In this document: positions 57,285 to 64,000 of the stretch, in pieces
Numbering within the stretch: position 1 is the stretch's first letter
Layout: the number at the start of each line of letters is the position of its first letter
Assembly (NCBI GenBank): GCA_023212695.1
Contig: JALCCG010000033.1
Location: 1-64,000, forward strand
Source: Sporisorium sorghi
Lineage: Eukaryota > Basidiomycota > Ustilaginomycetes > Ustilaginales > Ustilaginaceae
DNA: 64,000 bases
Reading direction: 5' to 3'
Notes under the pieces: generated by a model
Databases searched by the model: none
Told to the model about the DNA's origin: nothing
Seen by the model: only the letters and a program-made list of their open reading frames with translations
Made by a program: the position numbers and the translations under genes

Positions 57285-60179
57285 ATGATCCGAGACATCA
57301 GCATGTCGCTCCCGAACGGATCACCTCAGAAGAAGCGACACAGGCAAGACGGCTTCGCTTCGCCAAAGTCGACGACCGCCTCCACTTCCTCCTCCTCCTT
57401 GCCCTCATCGCCCACCAAAAAGCTCAAGAAGAGCAAATATGCCAATGCGCCTTCTGCTTTGCTATCAAACGGATCAAGTCCCTTCTCCAAACACAGCAAC
57501 GGTCTGTCATCGTCGTCGTCACAAGTAGCATCAGCTTCATCATCCCATTCGGCACCTTCTTCTCCTTCCAGCAAGCGACATGCTTCTGCTTCGAACGGCG
57601 CCGACGCCTCTGCATGGATCCGAGATGCTCTCAAGAACGTCGATCAGCGCATCCTCGAGTCTCGCAAAGCTCTACCCATCGCTTCGGGGAAGGATGCCAT
57701 CGTCGAAGCCGTTCGCAAACACGACACCGTCGTCATCCTCGGTGAGACCGGTTCGGGTAAAACCACCCAGATCCCCCAATTCCTCTTTGAAGCCGGATTC
57801 GCACGTCGCGCACCTGTCCAGATGATTGGCGTCACACAACCACGACGAGTCGCCGCCACCTCGCTCGCTCGCCGTGTCGCAGTGGAAATGGGCCAGCCCG
57901 ATCCAGCTATGCTGCCCAACCTCAAGGGCAAGGCGAGAACAGCTGCCGGTGGCTTGGTCGGCTACAGCATTCGTTTCGAGGATCGCACCACGCGCAACAC
58001 CCGCGTCAAATTCATGACCGATGGTATGGTGCTGCGTGAGATGATTGGCGATGTTTCAATTGCAGAATCGTCGTCCAGTAGCACTTCTGCTGCCAACGCT
58101 TCAGCGCTGCGGTCCAACTTGCTGCTCAAGTACTCGGTGCTCATCATCGATGAAGCTCACGAAAGGACGCTCCGTACAGATCAGGTGCTTGGTCTTGCAA
58201 AGAGGATCCAACGCGAACGAAAGGCTATCCGTTCATCATGGCTCGCACGTGGCAAGCCATCCAACGAACCCGAAGTGACCGAACTCAAGATCATTGTCAT
58301 GTCGGCCACGCTCGATGCCGACCGCTTTGCCAACTTCTTCGCCACTCCTTCCACTGCACTTGCTGCCAATGGATTTGCAGGAGATATACAGACTCAGACG
58401 ACCGACAACGGGAAGCAAGATGTGCCGATTCTCTATGTCAAAGGACGCCAGCACGAGGTCACCATGTTCCACACCGACGAGCCCGCACAAGAGTGGACCG
58501 ACGCCGCTCTCCGCACCGTTCTTCAGATTCACGTCTCTCGCCCACCGGGAGACATTCTCGTCTTCATGACCGGTCAAGACGAGATCGACACGCTGGCACG
58601 CTCGCTCGAGCTCTACTCGTCCGAGCTCCCCGCCTGGGCCGAGGCTGAAGGCAAGTCGCTGCCCATGTCGCTCATGATCGCGCCGCTCTACGCAGCCTTG
58701 GGTCCCAGCGCCAGCGCCAAAGTGTTTGGACCCACGCCACCTCGCACGCGCAAAGTGGTGCTTGCCACCAACATCGCCGAGACCAGTATCACCATCCCTG
58801 GCATCGTCTTCGTCGTCGATTGCGGCTTGGCCAAGGAGAAAGTGTACACGCCGAGCACGGCGATCGAGACGCTGCAGGTGCAAGAGATCAGCCAGTCTGC
58901 GGCGAGGCAGCGCTCGGGTCGAGCCGGTCGTGAGCGCGCGGGAGAATGCTATCGTCTTTATACGCAGGAGGCATTCAGGGGCTTGCCGCTTGCAAGCACG
59001 CCCGAGATCGTCAGGACTGATTTGGCTGCTGCGGTGCTGCAGCTGTGCGCGATGGGGCAGGATCCGTACACGTTTGACTGGCTCGACCAACCGGATCGCG
59101 CGGGTCTGCAGGAATCTGTGCTGCAGCTCATTCAGCTCGGTGCACTCGATATAAAGACCATTCCGCCGATTAGCAACGGCAACGGCAACGGTCAAGAAGT
59201 CAATGGCAAGAAGGAGCCGGCAAAGCCGAAGGCCAAGCTGGTGCTGACGGCGATCGGAAGCAAGATGGCCATGCTGCCCGTGTCGCCGGCCTACTCTCGA
59301 TCTCTGATCGCTGCGGGCGAGCGCGGCCCGACCGTTGCACGCCAGGTTCGCGATCTCATCGCCATCCTCTCTTCTGACCGCTCCATCCTCGTCGACCCGA
59401 CCGACCAGGACAAGAGGGACGAGGCGAACCGTGCCAAAGCGACGTTTGTCCACCCCACGGGTGACCACGCTACGCTGCTCACCGTGCTGTACTCGTACCT
59501 CGCCGAAGCGGACAAGTCGCGTTCAATGGCGCGAACACGTAAAGCCGACAGCAAAGCGGACGCGAAAGTGGTGGAAAAGGAGGCGAGGGAGCAGCTTAAG
59601 GCGTGGTGCAGCAACCACTTTGTGCACGAGAAAGCGGTCAAGAATGTGCTGCACATTCGCAAACAGCTGCGGACGATTTGTCGACAGCAAAAGATTGTTT
59701 GCGACGACGATCTTGGCGGCGAGAACGGTGCGAACGGTGTCTCTGCCAACGGCGACGAATCCGAGTCCGACTCTGACACCTCCTCCGCTTCATCGTCAGG
59801 AGGAGCGAACAGGGACGGACTCTTCGTGACGCGCAAGCCCACCACATCCTCCACCCTCACTCAAGATACCGAGGAAGACACCCACTTCACCGGCCTGCGC
59901 CAATCGCTCCTGGAAGGCCGCATCGCCAACGCAGCGCTCAAAAACGCCTCGGCGCCCAACACGTACAAGCGCATCACCTCGTCCGCCGCCAGCGCAGGAT
60001 CGACGTTCAAGATCCACCCCTCGTCGACACTGCACCCGAGCAAGCTGGCGAGGGAAGGCGGAGGCAAGAAGATGGACGCAATCCTGTTCGAGGAGCTCGT
60101 GTTTACTACGCAGACGTTTGCGCGCACCGTGAGTGTGATCGAGCCGAGCTGGCTGCAGGAGTTTGCGCAGCGTGCGTAG
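57285..60179 (+). CDS. DEAH-box RNA helicase, DHX33/Dhr2-like
   Basis: Intronless, 964 residues. The N-terminal 110 residues are Ser/Lys-rich and probably nuclear/nucleolar. Motif I is ILGETGSGKTTQIPQ at about 150-164, Ia TQPRRVAATS, motif II IIDEAHERTLRTD near 288, motif III MSATLDADRF, then FMTGQDEI, and motif VI QRSGRAGRERAGECYRLYT at about 544-562. Helicase-associated winged-helix and OB-fold regions follow, with LQLCAMGQDPYTFDWLDQP and CSNHFVHEKAVKNVLHIRKQL. The helicase core matches DHX33 and yeast Dhr2, factors in ribosome biogenesis, better than splicing DEAH proteins. Two unusual polar insertions lie near 617-640 (Asn/Gly and Lys) and 815-850 (acidic). A second ATG six codons on is also possible as the start. 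Confidence 0.88.
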   Translation: MIRDISMSLPNGSPQKKRHRQDGFASPKSTTASTSSSSLPSSPTKKLKKSKYANAPSALLSNGSSPFSKHSNGLSSSSSQVASASSSHSAPSSPSSKRHASASNGADASAWIRDALKNVDQRILESRKALPIASGKDAIVEAVRKHDTVVILGETGSGKTTQIPQFLFEAGFARRAPVQMIGVTQPRRVAATSLARRVAVEMGQPDPAMLPNLKGKARTAAGGLVGYSIRFEDRTTRNTRVKFMTDGMVLREMIGDVSIAESSSSSTSAANASALRSNLLLKYSVLIIDEAHERTLRTDQVLGLAKRIQRERKAIRSSWLARGKPSNEPEVTELKIIVMSATLDADRFANFFATPSTALAANGFAGDIQTQTTDNGKQDVPILYVKGRQHEVTMFHTDEPAQEWTDAALRTVLQIHVSRPPGDILVFMTGQDEIDTLARSLELYSSELPAWAEAEGKSLPMSLMIAPLYAALGPSASAKVFGPTPPRTRKVVLATNIAETSITIPGIVFVVDCGLAKEKVYTPSTAIETLQVQEISQSAARQRSGRAGRERAGECYRLYTQEAFRGLPLASTPEIVRTDLAAAVLQLCAMGQDPYTFDWLDQPDRAGLQESVLQLIQLGALDIKTIPPISNGNGNGQEVNGKKEPAKPKAKLVLTAIGSKMAMLPVSPAYSRSLIAAGERGPTVARQVRDLIAILSSDRSILVDPTDQDKRDEANRAKATFVHPTGDHATLLTVLYSYLAEADKSRSMARTRKADSKADAKVVEKEAREQLKAWCSNHFVHEKAVKNVLHIRKQLRTICRQQKIVCDDDLGGENGANGVSANGDESESDSDTSSASSSGGANRDGLFVTRKPTTSSTLTQDTEEDTHFTGLRQSLLEGRIANAALKNASAPNTYKRITSSAASAGSTFKIHPSSTLHPSKLAREGGGKKMDAILFEELVFTTQTFARTVSVIEPSWLQEFAQRA

Positions 60180-60344
60180 AGGGCAGACTCTGGGATGATC
60201 TCGCAAAATGGAAACGCAGCTTGGATAGAATGCAATCATATTGGATTCCGCACAAAGCACGGCCTTCCGTCTTAGTCTTGGACTGGAAAGAGCTCCCCAT
60301 CTCCCATCTCTCCGAACATCCCCTAATCCCCTTCCATAATCCCC

Positions 60345-61502
60345 TCACTCCTGATCATCATAGATAATCGTCTTGACACTAAACTTGGTCCTGTCCGCAG
60401 CATGCTCCACAGCCTCCTTGGCCTTCTCCAACGGGAACCTGCTAGTAACGATCTGCTTAACATCGATCTTGCCACTACTGACCAGCCTGATCGCCCTCGG
60501 CCAAGTGTCTCTGTACCTGAACAAGAACTTGAGCGTGATCTCGTTGGTCGACAGATGCATGAAGGGGATCTGCTGGAAGTTAGCGCCGACGCCAATGACA
60601 AACACCAAACCGCTGGGGGCGGTGGCGTAGCTTGCGGTTTGGACGGAGCTCTCTACGCCTGTGCACTCCATTGTGATGGCGGGTTGGACGTCGGGCTGGC
60701 CCTCGGGGACGTGTTTGCCCGTAGCTTTGGAGAAAACCTTGCAGATCTCGGCGGCGCATTCGAGGGGGCTCTTCTTGGGGTCGATCTGATGAGTAAATGT
60801 GCCGGGCACGACCTTCTGCGCGAACTCGAGTCGGTCCTTGACGACGTCGGTTATCACGATGGGCGTTGCACCTGCAGCCGAGGCGCAGAGGAGCTGCACG
60901 ATGCCGATGGGCCCGGCACCCGTGATGAGCACGGGCGTGCCGAGGCGGATCTCGGCCTGGAGCGTCGCCTGCAACGTCACACTCAAGGGCTCCAACAGCG
61001 CGATTTCCTCGTACGACATGCTGTCCGGCACCTTGTGCAGCCACCCCGCCGGATGCTCGTGGTACCTCCTCAACGTACCGTCCCTCGGCGGAACGCTGTA
61101 GAAGTCCACCGTGGGGCAGAGGTTGTACTTGCCGGTACGACAATAATCGCACGTGGCCTTGAAGCACGGCACACCGGGCTCGATCGCCACGCGGTCACCG
61201 GGTGCGACGTTGTCCACGCCCTCGCCGACCGCGATCACAATGCCGCCCGATTCGTGGCCCAGCGCGCACTGGGACTCGATCTTCCACGGCCCCAGCCCGG
61301 CGTGCTTCCAGAAGTGCACGTCCGAACCGCACACTCCTGTGGCGCGCACGTGGACCAGGGCCATACCAGGACCAGGGGCGGAAGGGGAGGACTTGACCAG
61401 CTCAAGTTCCTTCTTGGACGTCGCCATGAGCGTGAGGTTGTCTTTGAGAGCCGAGAGCTCCATGGCGGAAGAGGCGGGCTTGGTGTCTGCGACTGGCGCC
61501 AT
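60345..61502 (-). CDS. zinc-dependent polyol dehydrogenase, L-arabinitol 4-dehydrogenase/sorbitol dehydrogenase type
   Basis: Intronless, 385 residues. A medium-chain dehydrogenase of the polyol branch, oxidising L-arabinitol, xylitol or sorbitol with NAD+. The catalytic zinc ligands appear in GVCGSDVHFWKH (Cys, His) and ALGHESGG. The structural zinc region is CDYCRTGKYNLC, and the family text DFYSVPPRDGTLRRYHEHPAGWLHKVPD follows at about 135-162. The Rossmann motif is LITGAGPIGIVQLLCA, then TMECTGVESSVQTA and FLFRYRDTWPRAI. The motif set fits L-arabinitol dehydrogenases of fungi, but substrate preference is not certain. There is a TATA box about 85 bp upstream. The gene is convergent with the helicase, 165 bp apart. 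Confidence 0.9.
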   Translation of the reverse strand: MAPVADTKPASSAMELSALKDNLTLMATSKKELELVKSSPSAPGPGMALVHVRATGVCGSDVHFWKHAGLGPWKIESQCALGHESGGIVIAVGEGVDNVAPGDRVAIEPGVPCFKATCDYCRTGKYNLCPTVDFYSVPPRDGTLRRYHEHPAGWLHKVPDSMSYEEIALLEPLSVTLQATLQAEIRLGTPVLITGAGPIGIVQLLCASAAGATPIVITDVVKDRLEFAQKVVPGTFTHQIDPKKSPLECAAEICKVFSKATGKHVPEGQPDVQPAITMECTGVESSVQTASYATAPSGLVFVIGVGANFQQIPFMHLSTNEITLKFLFRYRDTWPRAIRLVSSGKIDVKQIVTSRFPLEKAKEAVEHAADRTKFSVKTIIYDDQE

Positions 61503-61585
61503 TGTGAGATGAGCCTCTAAGTCGGTTGTGTTGTGGGAGAGGGAGTTTGTGGTGATGAACAGAAAGGTGGAAGGATGAAACAGGA

Positions 61586-61594
61586 CTTTATACT
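61586..61594 (-). promoter_or_regulatory. TATA box of the polyol dehydrogenase gene
   Basis: On the minus strand AGTATAAAG lies about 85 bp before the ATG at 61502, a common position for an inducible gene. Confidence 0.5.
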
Positions 61595-62131
61595 CTGTCA
61601 GCTCACAGACACTGACTGGTCATTCGAGATCCGGCTGAGCGGTCCCCTGGATTCGGCTTGGGAGAGGATCTTCCCGCTGACCCTGGCTGTTGCGTTGTGC
61701 AGAGATCACCGGGCCTTGCAGACAAGCACACGCACATTCTCGCCACCCAGGCACAAAGCACAAGCCAACAGAAGGCTATTGTTGGAAGAGATAGCCGAGT
61801 CCGTCTGCTTCGCACAGGGCATCATGGTATTCTCTACACACGACACAAGCCTAGGAGAAGAGAGCGGCGCTGCAGCTGTCCCGTCGTTTCGCCTTCGGGA
61901 AACTTGCCGCGCGATGTGCAGAAGCGCCGGTCAATTTGGTCGCCGGTTCTGTATCGCGGCAATCTTTTCACCACTTGCAGCTGGTGCTGCACCTCCAAAA
62001 AGGCGGGGTACGGCAATCTTCGTCAGTACCATTCAAAACGCTCTAACAAACTTGCACAAAAAAAGGAGTGATGGGATCGACATCGGATGTCCGGTAAGTT
62101 AGAGCAGCAAGCAAAACTTTTGGGCCTCAAC
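61595..62131. other. intergenic between polyol dehydrogenase promoter and GST 3' end
   Basis: No supported gene; frames are short. It probably combines the distal promoter of the dehydrogenase with the terminator of the GST gene. Confidence 0.45.
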
Positions 62132-62968
62132 TTACTCGTCGTCGAGCTCTGGATAGTGACGAAAGACGCCATTCGAGTAAGGCAGCCTCCTGTCGCTCTG
62201 CAGATACCCCTTCAACTCGTCCCTGATCTGTTCGTGAAGCTGGAAGACGTGTGTGTACTTGCCGCCCTCCTTCAACCTCGCCATGCACTTGGGAAACGCG
62301 AACAGCAGTCCATCGACCACATGAAACACGGTCAGATCCGCCACAGTCGTCTTACCACCCCACATCCTCGCTGCGGCCTGCCTCTTCCGATCCACCCCAG
62401 CACCGTCCTCGCGCAGAGCGACCTCGAACAGCTGCAGGAACTTGGGCAGGCGATTGACCCGAAAATCAGCCGCACGTTTCTTGGCTTCCTCGCGCTGATC
62501 TTCGTAGTACGACGAGACCGAGATGGGGTGGTGCGTGTCGTGCGCCTCGTTGTTGAGGTCGAGCGCGGTGGCGCAGAGCTGCTGGATCTGAGCTACTGCT
62601 GCATCGCGCTCCAGACCGTCGAGTGCTTCTGCGTCGCCGAGCAGGCCCAGACGGGGGGCGAGCAAGCCGAGGATCGCGGGTGTCTGGCTGATGTAGTACG
62701 TTGTGTTAGCGTTTGCCTTGACGTCGGCCGCAGTATCCGTTTTGGCTTTCTTCGAGGTGGTGACGGTTCGAACACCGAGTACGGGCACGGCAAAGTGCGG
62801 AGCAGCGATCCCTGCAGCGTCCTTGGTTGAGAGCAGCTTGGACAGTGCGCCGACGTCGTTCTGCTCTTTATACTCGACACCAGAGGCCTCGAAGCAGAGG
62901 CGGACGAACTCGCCTCGGCCCGGGATCTCGGGCCAGTAGTAGAGCGTGTATTCCAGCTGTTCCGACAT
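62132..62968 (-). CDS. glutathione S-transferase family protein
   Basis: Intronless, 278 residues from the ATG at 62968. The N-terminal thioredoxin-like half begins YTLYYWPEIPGRGEFVRLCFEASGVEYKE, the sigma/mu-like pattern of alpha-helix 1 with the tyrosine region at about 8-11. VPVLGVRTV and YYISQTPAILGLLAPRLGLL give the rest of the glutathione site. An insertion of charged residues (KKAKTDTAADVKAN) lies between these strands. The C-terminal helical domain has KFLQLFEVALR and TTVADLTVFHVVDGL. It should conjugate or reduce substrates with glutathione in the cytosol; the class is not certain. Family length is about 200-230, the excess being the insertion and a longer C-terminus. Confidence 0.85.
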   Translation of the reverse strand: MSEQLEYTLYYWPEIPGRGEFVRLCFEASGVEYKEQNDVGALSKLLSTKDAAGIAAPHFAVPVLGVRTVTTSKKAKTDTAADVKANANTTYYISQTPAILGLLAPRLGLLGDAEALDGLERDAAVAQIQQLCATALDLNNEAHDTHHPISVSSYYEDQREEAKKRAADFRVNRLPKFLQLFEVALREDGAGVDRKRQAAARMWGGKTTVADLTVFHVVDGLLFAFPKCMARLKEGGKYTHVFQLHEQIRDELKGYLQSDRRLPYSNGVFRHYPELDDE

Positions 62969-63357
62969 TGCTGTGTATCAGAGACCGGTTTGAAGTCGTA
63001 GTCGTTGAAGTAAGAATGGAGCAGCAACCTGCTAACCCTAAGTCACGCTCCTTAGCTCTAACAAAATGAAGCCGAAAAAAAAAGGCGCAGAGTGGAGGTT
63101 TTTCATCGGCTTTAAAAAAAATGCAGCTCTGTTTCCGCTTTGTCACCCTCGGACGCCTGTTGTGCGCAGGACGCGTAAGAGCGGCGCACAGGTCAAGTTT
63201 CATATGTGAGTGCGCAGAGAGAGAGAGAGAGTCTCAAACTTGATCTCGCGCTGCGCAACTCTTCCTTCTCGTTCGACTGAGCTTCTTCATTCTTCCTTCT
63301 TTGATTTTCAGCTAAGCACCACCACCACTATCCTTACTTGGAGAAAGTTGATTCGCG
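62969..63357. promoter_or_regulatory. divergent promoter between GST and HUL5-like genes
   Basis: 389 bp between divergent starts. It holds an A-rich patch (63065-63120) and a GA repeat at 63217-63231, followed by CT-rich sequence to the ATG at 63358. No gene is supported. Confidence 0.45.
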
Positions 63358-64000
63358 ATGAGCTTCCACTTTACAGGCGCAGGTCGCACAAGGGCGCCTG
63401 TCACCCTGGGTGGAACATCAACACTCTCAGCAGACCCTGCACGCAGCGCAAGGGAGCAGCGTCTCGAACGAGAACAGCAGCGACGCAAACGGCTCGCCTC
63501 GATCCAAATCCAATCACAAGCACGTCGCATCCTCGAATCGCGCCAAGTCAGGCTTCGCTGGCAGCAGCAGTCTCGACAGCTTCTGGAGCACCTCGAAGCT
63601 AAGCTGCAGGCGGGCGGCTCTTCCGAAAGCTTATCGGATCTCGTCCTCGGCACTAGAGCGTTGCTGGTCAGCCTCGGACCGGAGTCGAGAGCTCTTGATG
63701 ACTCGGATGCTCAGCTGTTCCTGCGCTGGATCAGGCTTGTCTCGCGGCCGATCGATAACAAACAACTCGTTTTTATTCCCTTTACGCAATCTAACCAGAA
63801 CGGCATTGTCGACAGCTGGTCGTCTTTGCTGCGCTTGGCATGCAAACATTCTCTTCGCTTCCTCGCAAAAGCAGCTGCCTCGAGAGCGCAGAATGCTACC
63901 GCAACAACCGCGTCGCCCACCCTGGATTTGGAAATCCTCGACTTCCTCGGCCTCATCACTGGCGTAGACGCAAAATCACCCGCCAACTCGATTTCAACTG
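63358..64000 (+). CDS. HUL5/UBE3C-type HECT ubiquitin ligase, N-terminal part (cut by window edge)
   Basis: An ATG at 63358 opens a frame that stays open to the window end (214 codons). The product begins MSFHFTGAGRTRAPVTLGGTS, followed by an Arg/Gln/Glu-rich helix with an IQ-like segment (ASIQIQSQARRILESRQVR at about 50-68). This start is typical of UBE3C and yeast Hul5: a short FxGxxRxxxVxLGG head, an EQRLEREQQRRKR helix, then an IQ motif. Those proteins are proteasome-associated HECT ligases extending chains on stalled substrates. The catalytic HECT domain would lie some 700 or more codons beyond the edge, so activity cannot be judged. The following helices (LLVSLGPESRALDDSD, FLRWIRLVSRPIDNKQLVFIPF) also fit. 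Confidence 0.75.
   Translation, partial: MSFHFTGAGRTRAPVTLGGTSTLSADPARSAREQRLEREQQRRKRLASIQIQSQARRILESRQVRLRWQQQSRQLLEHLEAKLQAGGSSESLSDLVLGTRALLVSLGPESRALDDSDAQLFLRWIRLVSRPIDNKQLVFIPFTQSNQNGIVDSWSSLLRLACKHSLRFLAKAAASRAQNATATTASPTLDLEILDFLGLITGVDAKSPANSIST

Noticed and set aside
58236..61520. Long antisense frames opposite the DEAH helicase (58236-59468) and polyol dehydrogenase (60402-61520)
   Set aside because: These are shadow frames; both opposite strands carry complete sets of catalytic motifs.
1..64000. tRNA genes
   Set aside because: I searched by eye for B-box GGTTCGANNCC-type sequences outside coding regions on both strands and found none with a matching A box and acceptor stem. A dedicated covariance scan would be decisive.

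Overview
This looks like a 64 kb piece of a nuclear chromosome from a basidiomycete fungus, most likely a smut relative (Ustilaginales). The evidence is eukaryotic gene content (cytosolic and mitochondrial ribosomal proteins, MAP kinase, peroxin, methylosome and capping-protein genes), GC-rich codons that leave long antisense shadow frames, and mostly intronless genes. The few introns are GT..AG with CTAAC/CTGAC-type branch sites. The species cannot be fixed from sequence alone. No tRNA, rRNA, transposon or CRISPR array was found.

Layout from left to right: 1-1.65 kb, no supported gene; 1.66-2.87 kb, a disordered protein with a KEN box and CDK-type sites; 3.7-5.6 kb, a PEX11-type peroxin convergent with a SAP30BP/HCNGP-like factor; 6.1-6.5 kb, mitochondrial bL35; 7.6-10.9 kb, an unrecognised gene whose frame is broken by a TGA and by an AG-repeat shift; 11.7-15.7 kb, a DENND6-type DENN protein; 17.1-18.1 kb, ribosomal uS9 (RPS16); 19.2-20.5 kb, mitochondrial uL4; 20.7-26.3 kb, an SHPRH/Irc20-type SNF2-RING ligase; 27.5-29.8 kb, a NUFIP1-like snoRNP factor; 29.9-31.1 kb, prolyl iminopeptidase; 31.9-32.9 kb, a CCDC137-like basic protein; 33.6-35.0 kb, glycine-cleavage T protein; 35.7-37.6 kb, trehalose-6-phosphate synthase; 37.7-38.5 kb, a lactonase-like metallo-beta-lactamase; 38.5-40.4 kb, a gap with long A and T tracts; 40.4-44.1 kb, a Fn3-like/coiled-coil protein; 44.4-45.8 kb, ribosomal eL36 with a 1 kb intron; 46.3-48.4 kb, pICln followed by calcipressin (RCAN); 49.2-51.0 kb, a GMC oxidoreductase; 51.2-52.4 kb, F-actin capping protein alpha; 52.8-53.9 kb, a Ca3427-type periplasmic-binding-fold protein; 53.9-55.3 kb, an Slt2-type MAP kinase; 57.3-60.2 kb, a DHX33/Dhr2-like DEAH helicase; 60.3-61.5 kb, an L-arabinitol/sorbitol dehydrogenase; 62.1-63.0 kb, a glutathione S-transferase; 63.4 kb to the edge, the start of a HUL5/UBE3C-type HECT ligase.

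The genes are mostly independent housekeeping loci in alternating orientation, with convergent gaps of 90-400 bp and divergent promoters of 0.4-1.2 kb. Shared themes are ribosome and snoRNP biogenesis (uS9, eL36, bL35m, uL4m, NUFIP1, DEAH helicase, CCDC137-like), ubiquitin and SUMO signalling (SHPRH, HUL5, the SUMO-motif-rich broken gene) and calcium/cell-wall stress signalling (RCAN, MAPK). The most unusual item is the pICln-RCAN pair. A 137 bp intron with good signals removes the pICln stop and joins the two proteins in frame, so splicing versus retention would give either pICln alone or a fusion. The second is the 7.6-10.9 kb locus, where a two-base change in a short AG repeat would decide whether a SUMO-interacting tail is translated.
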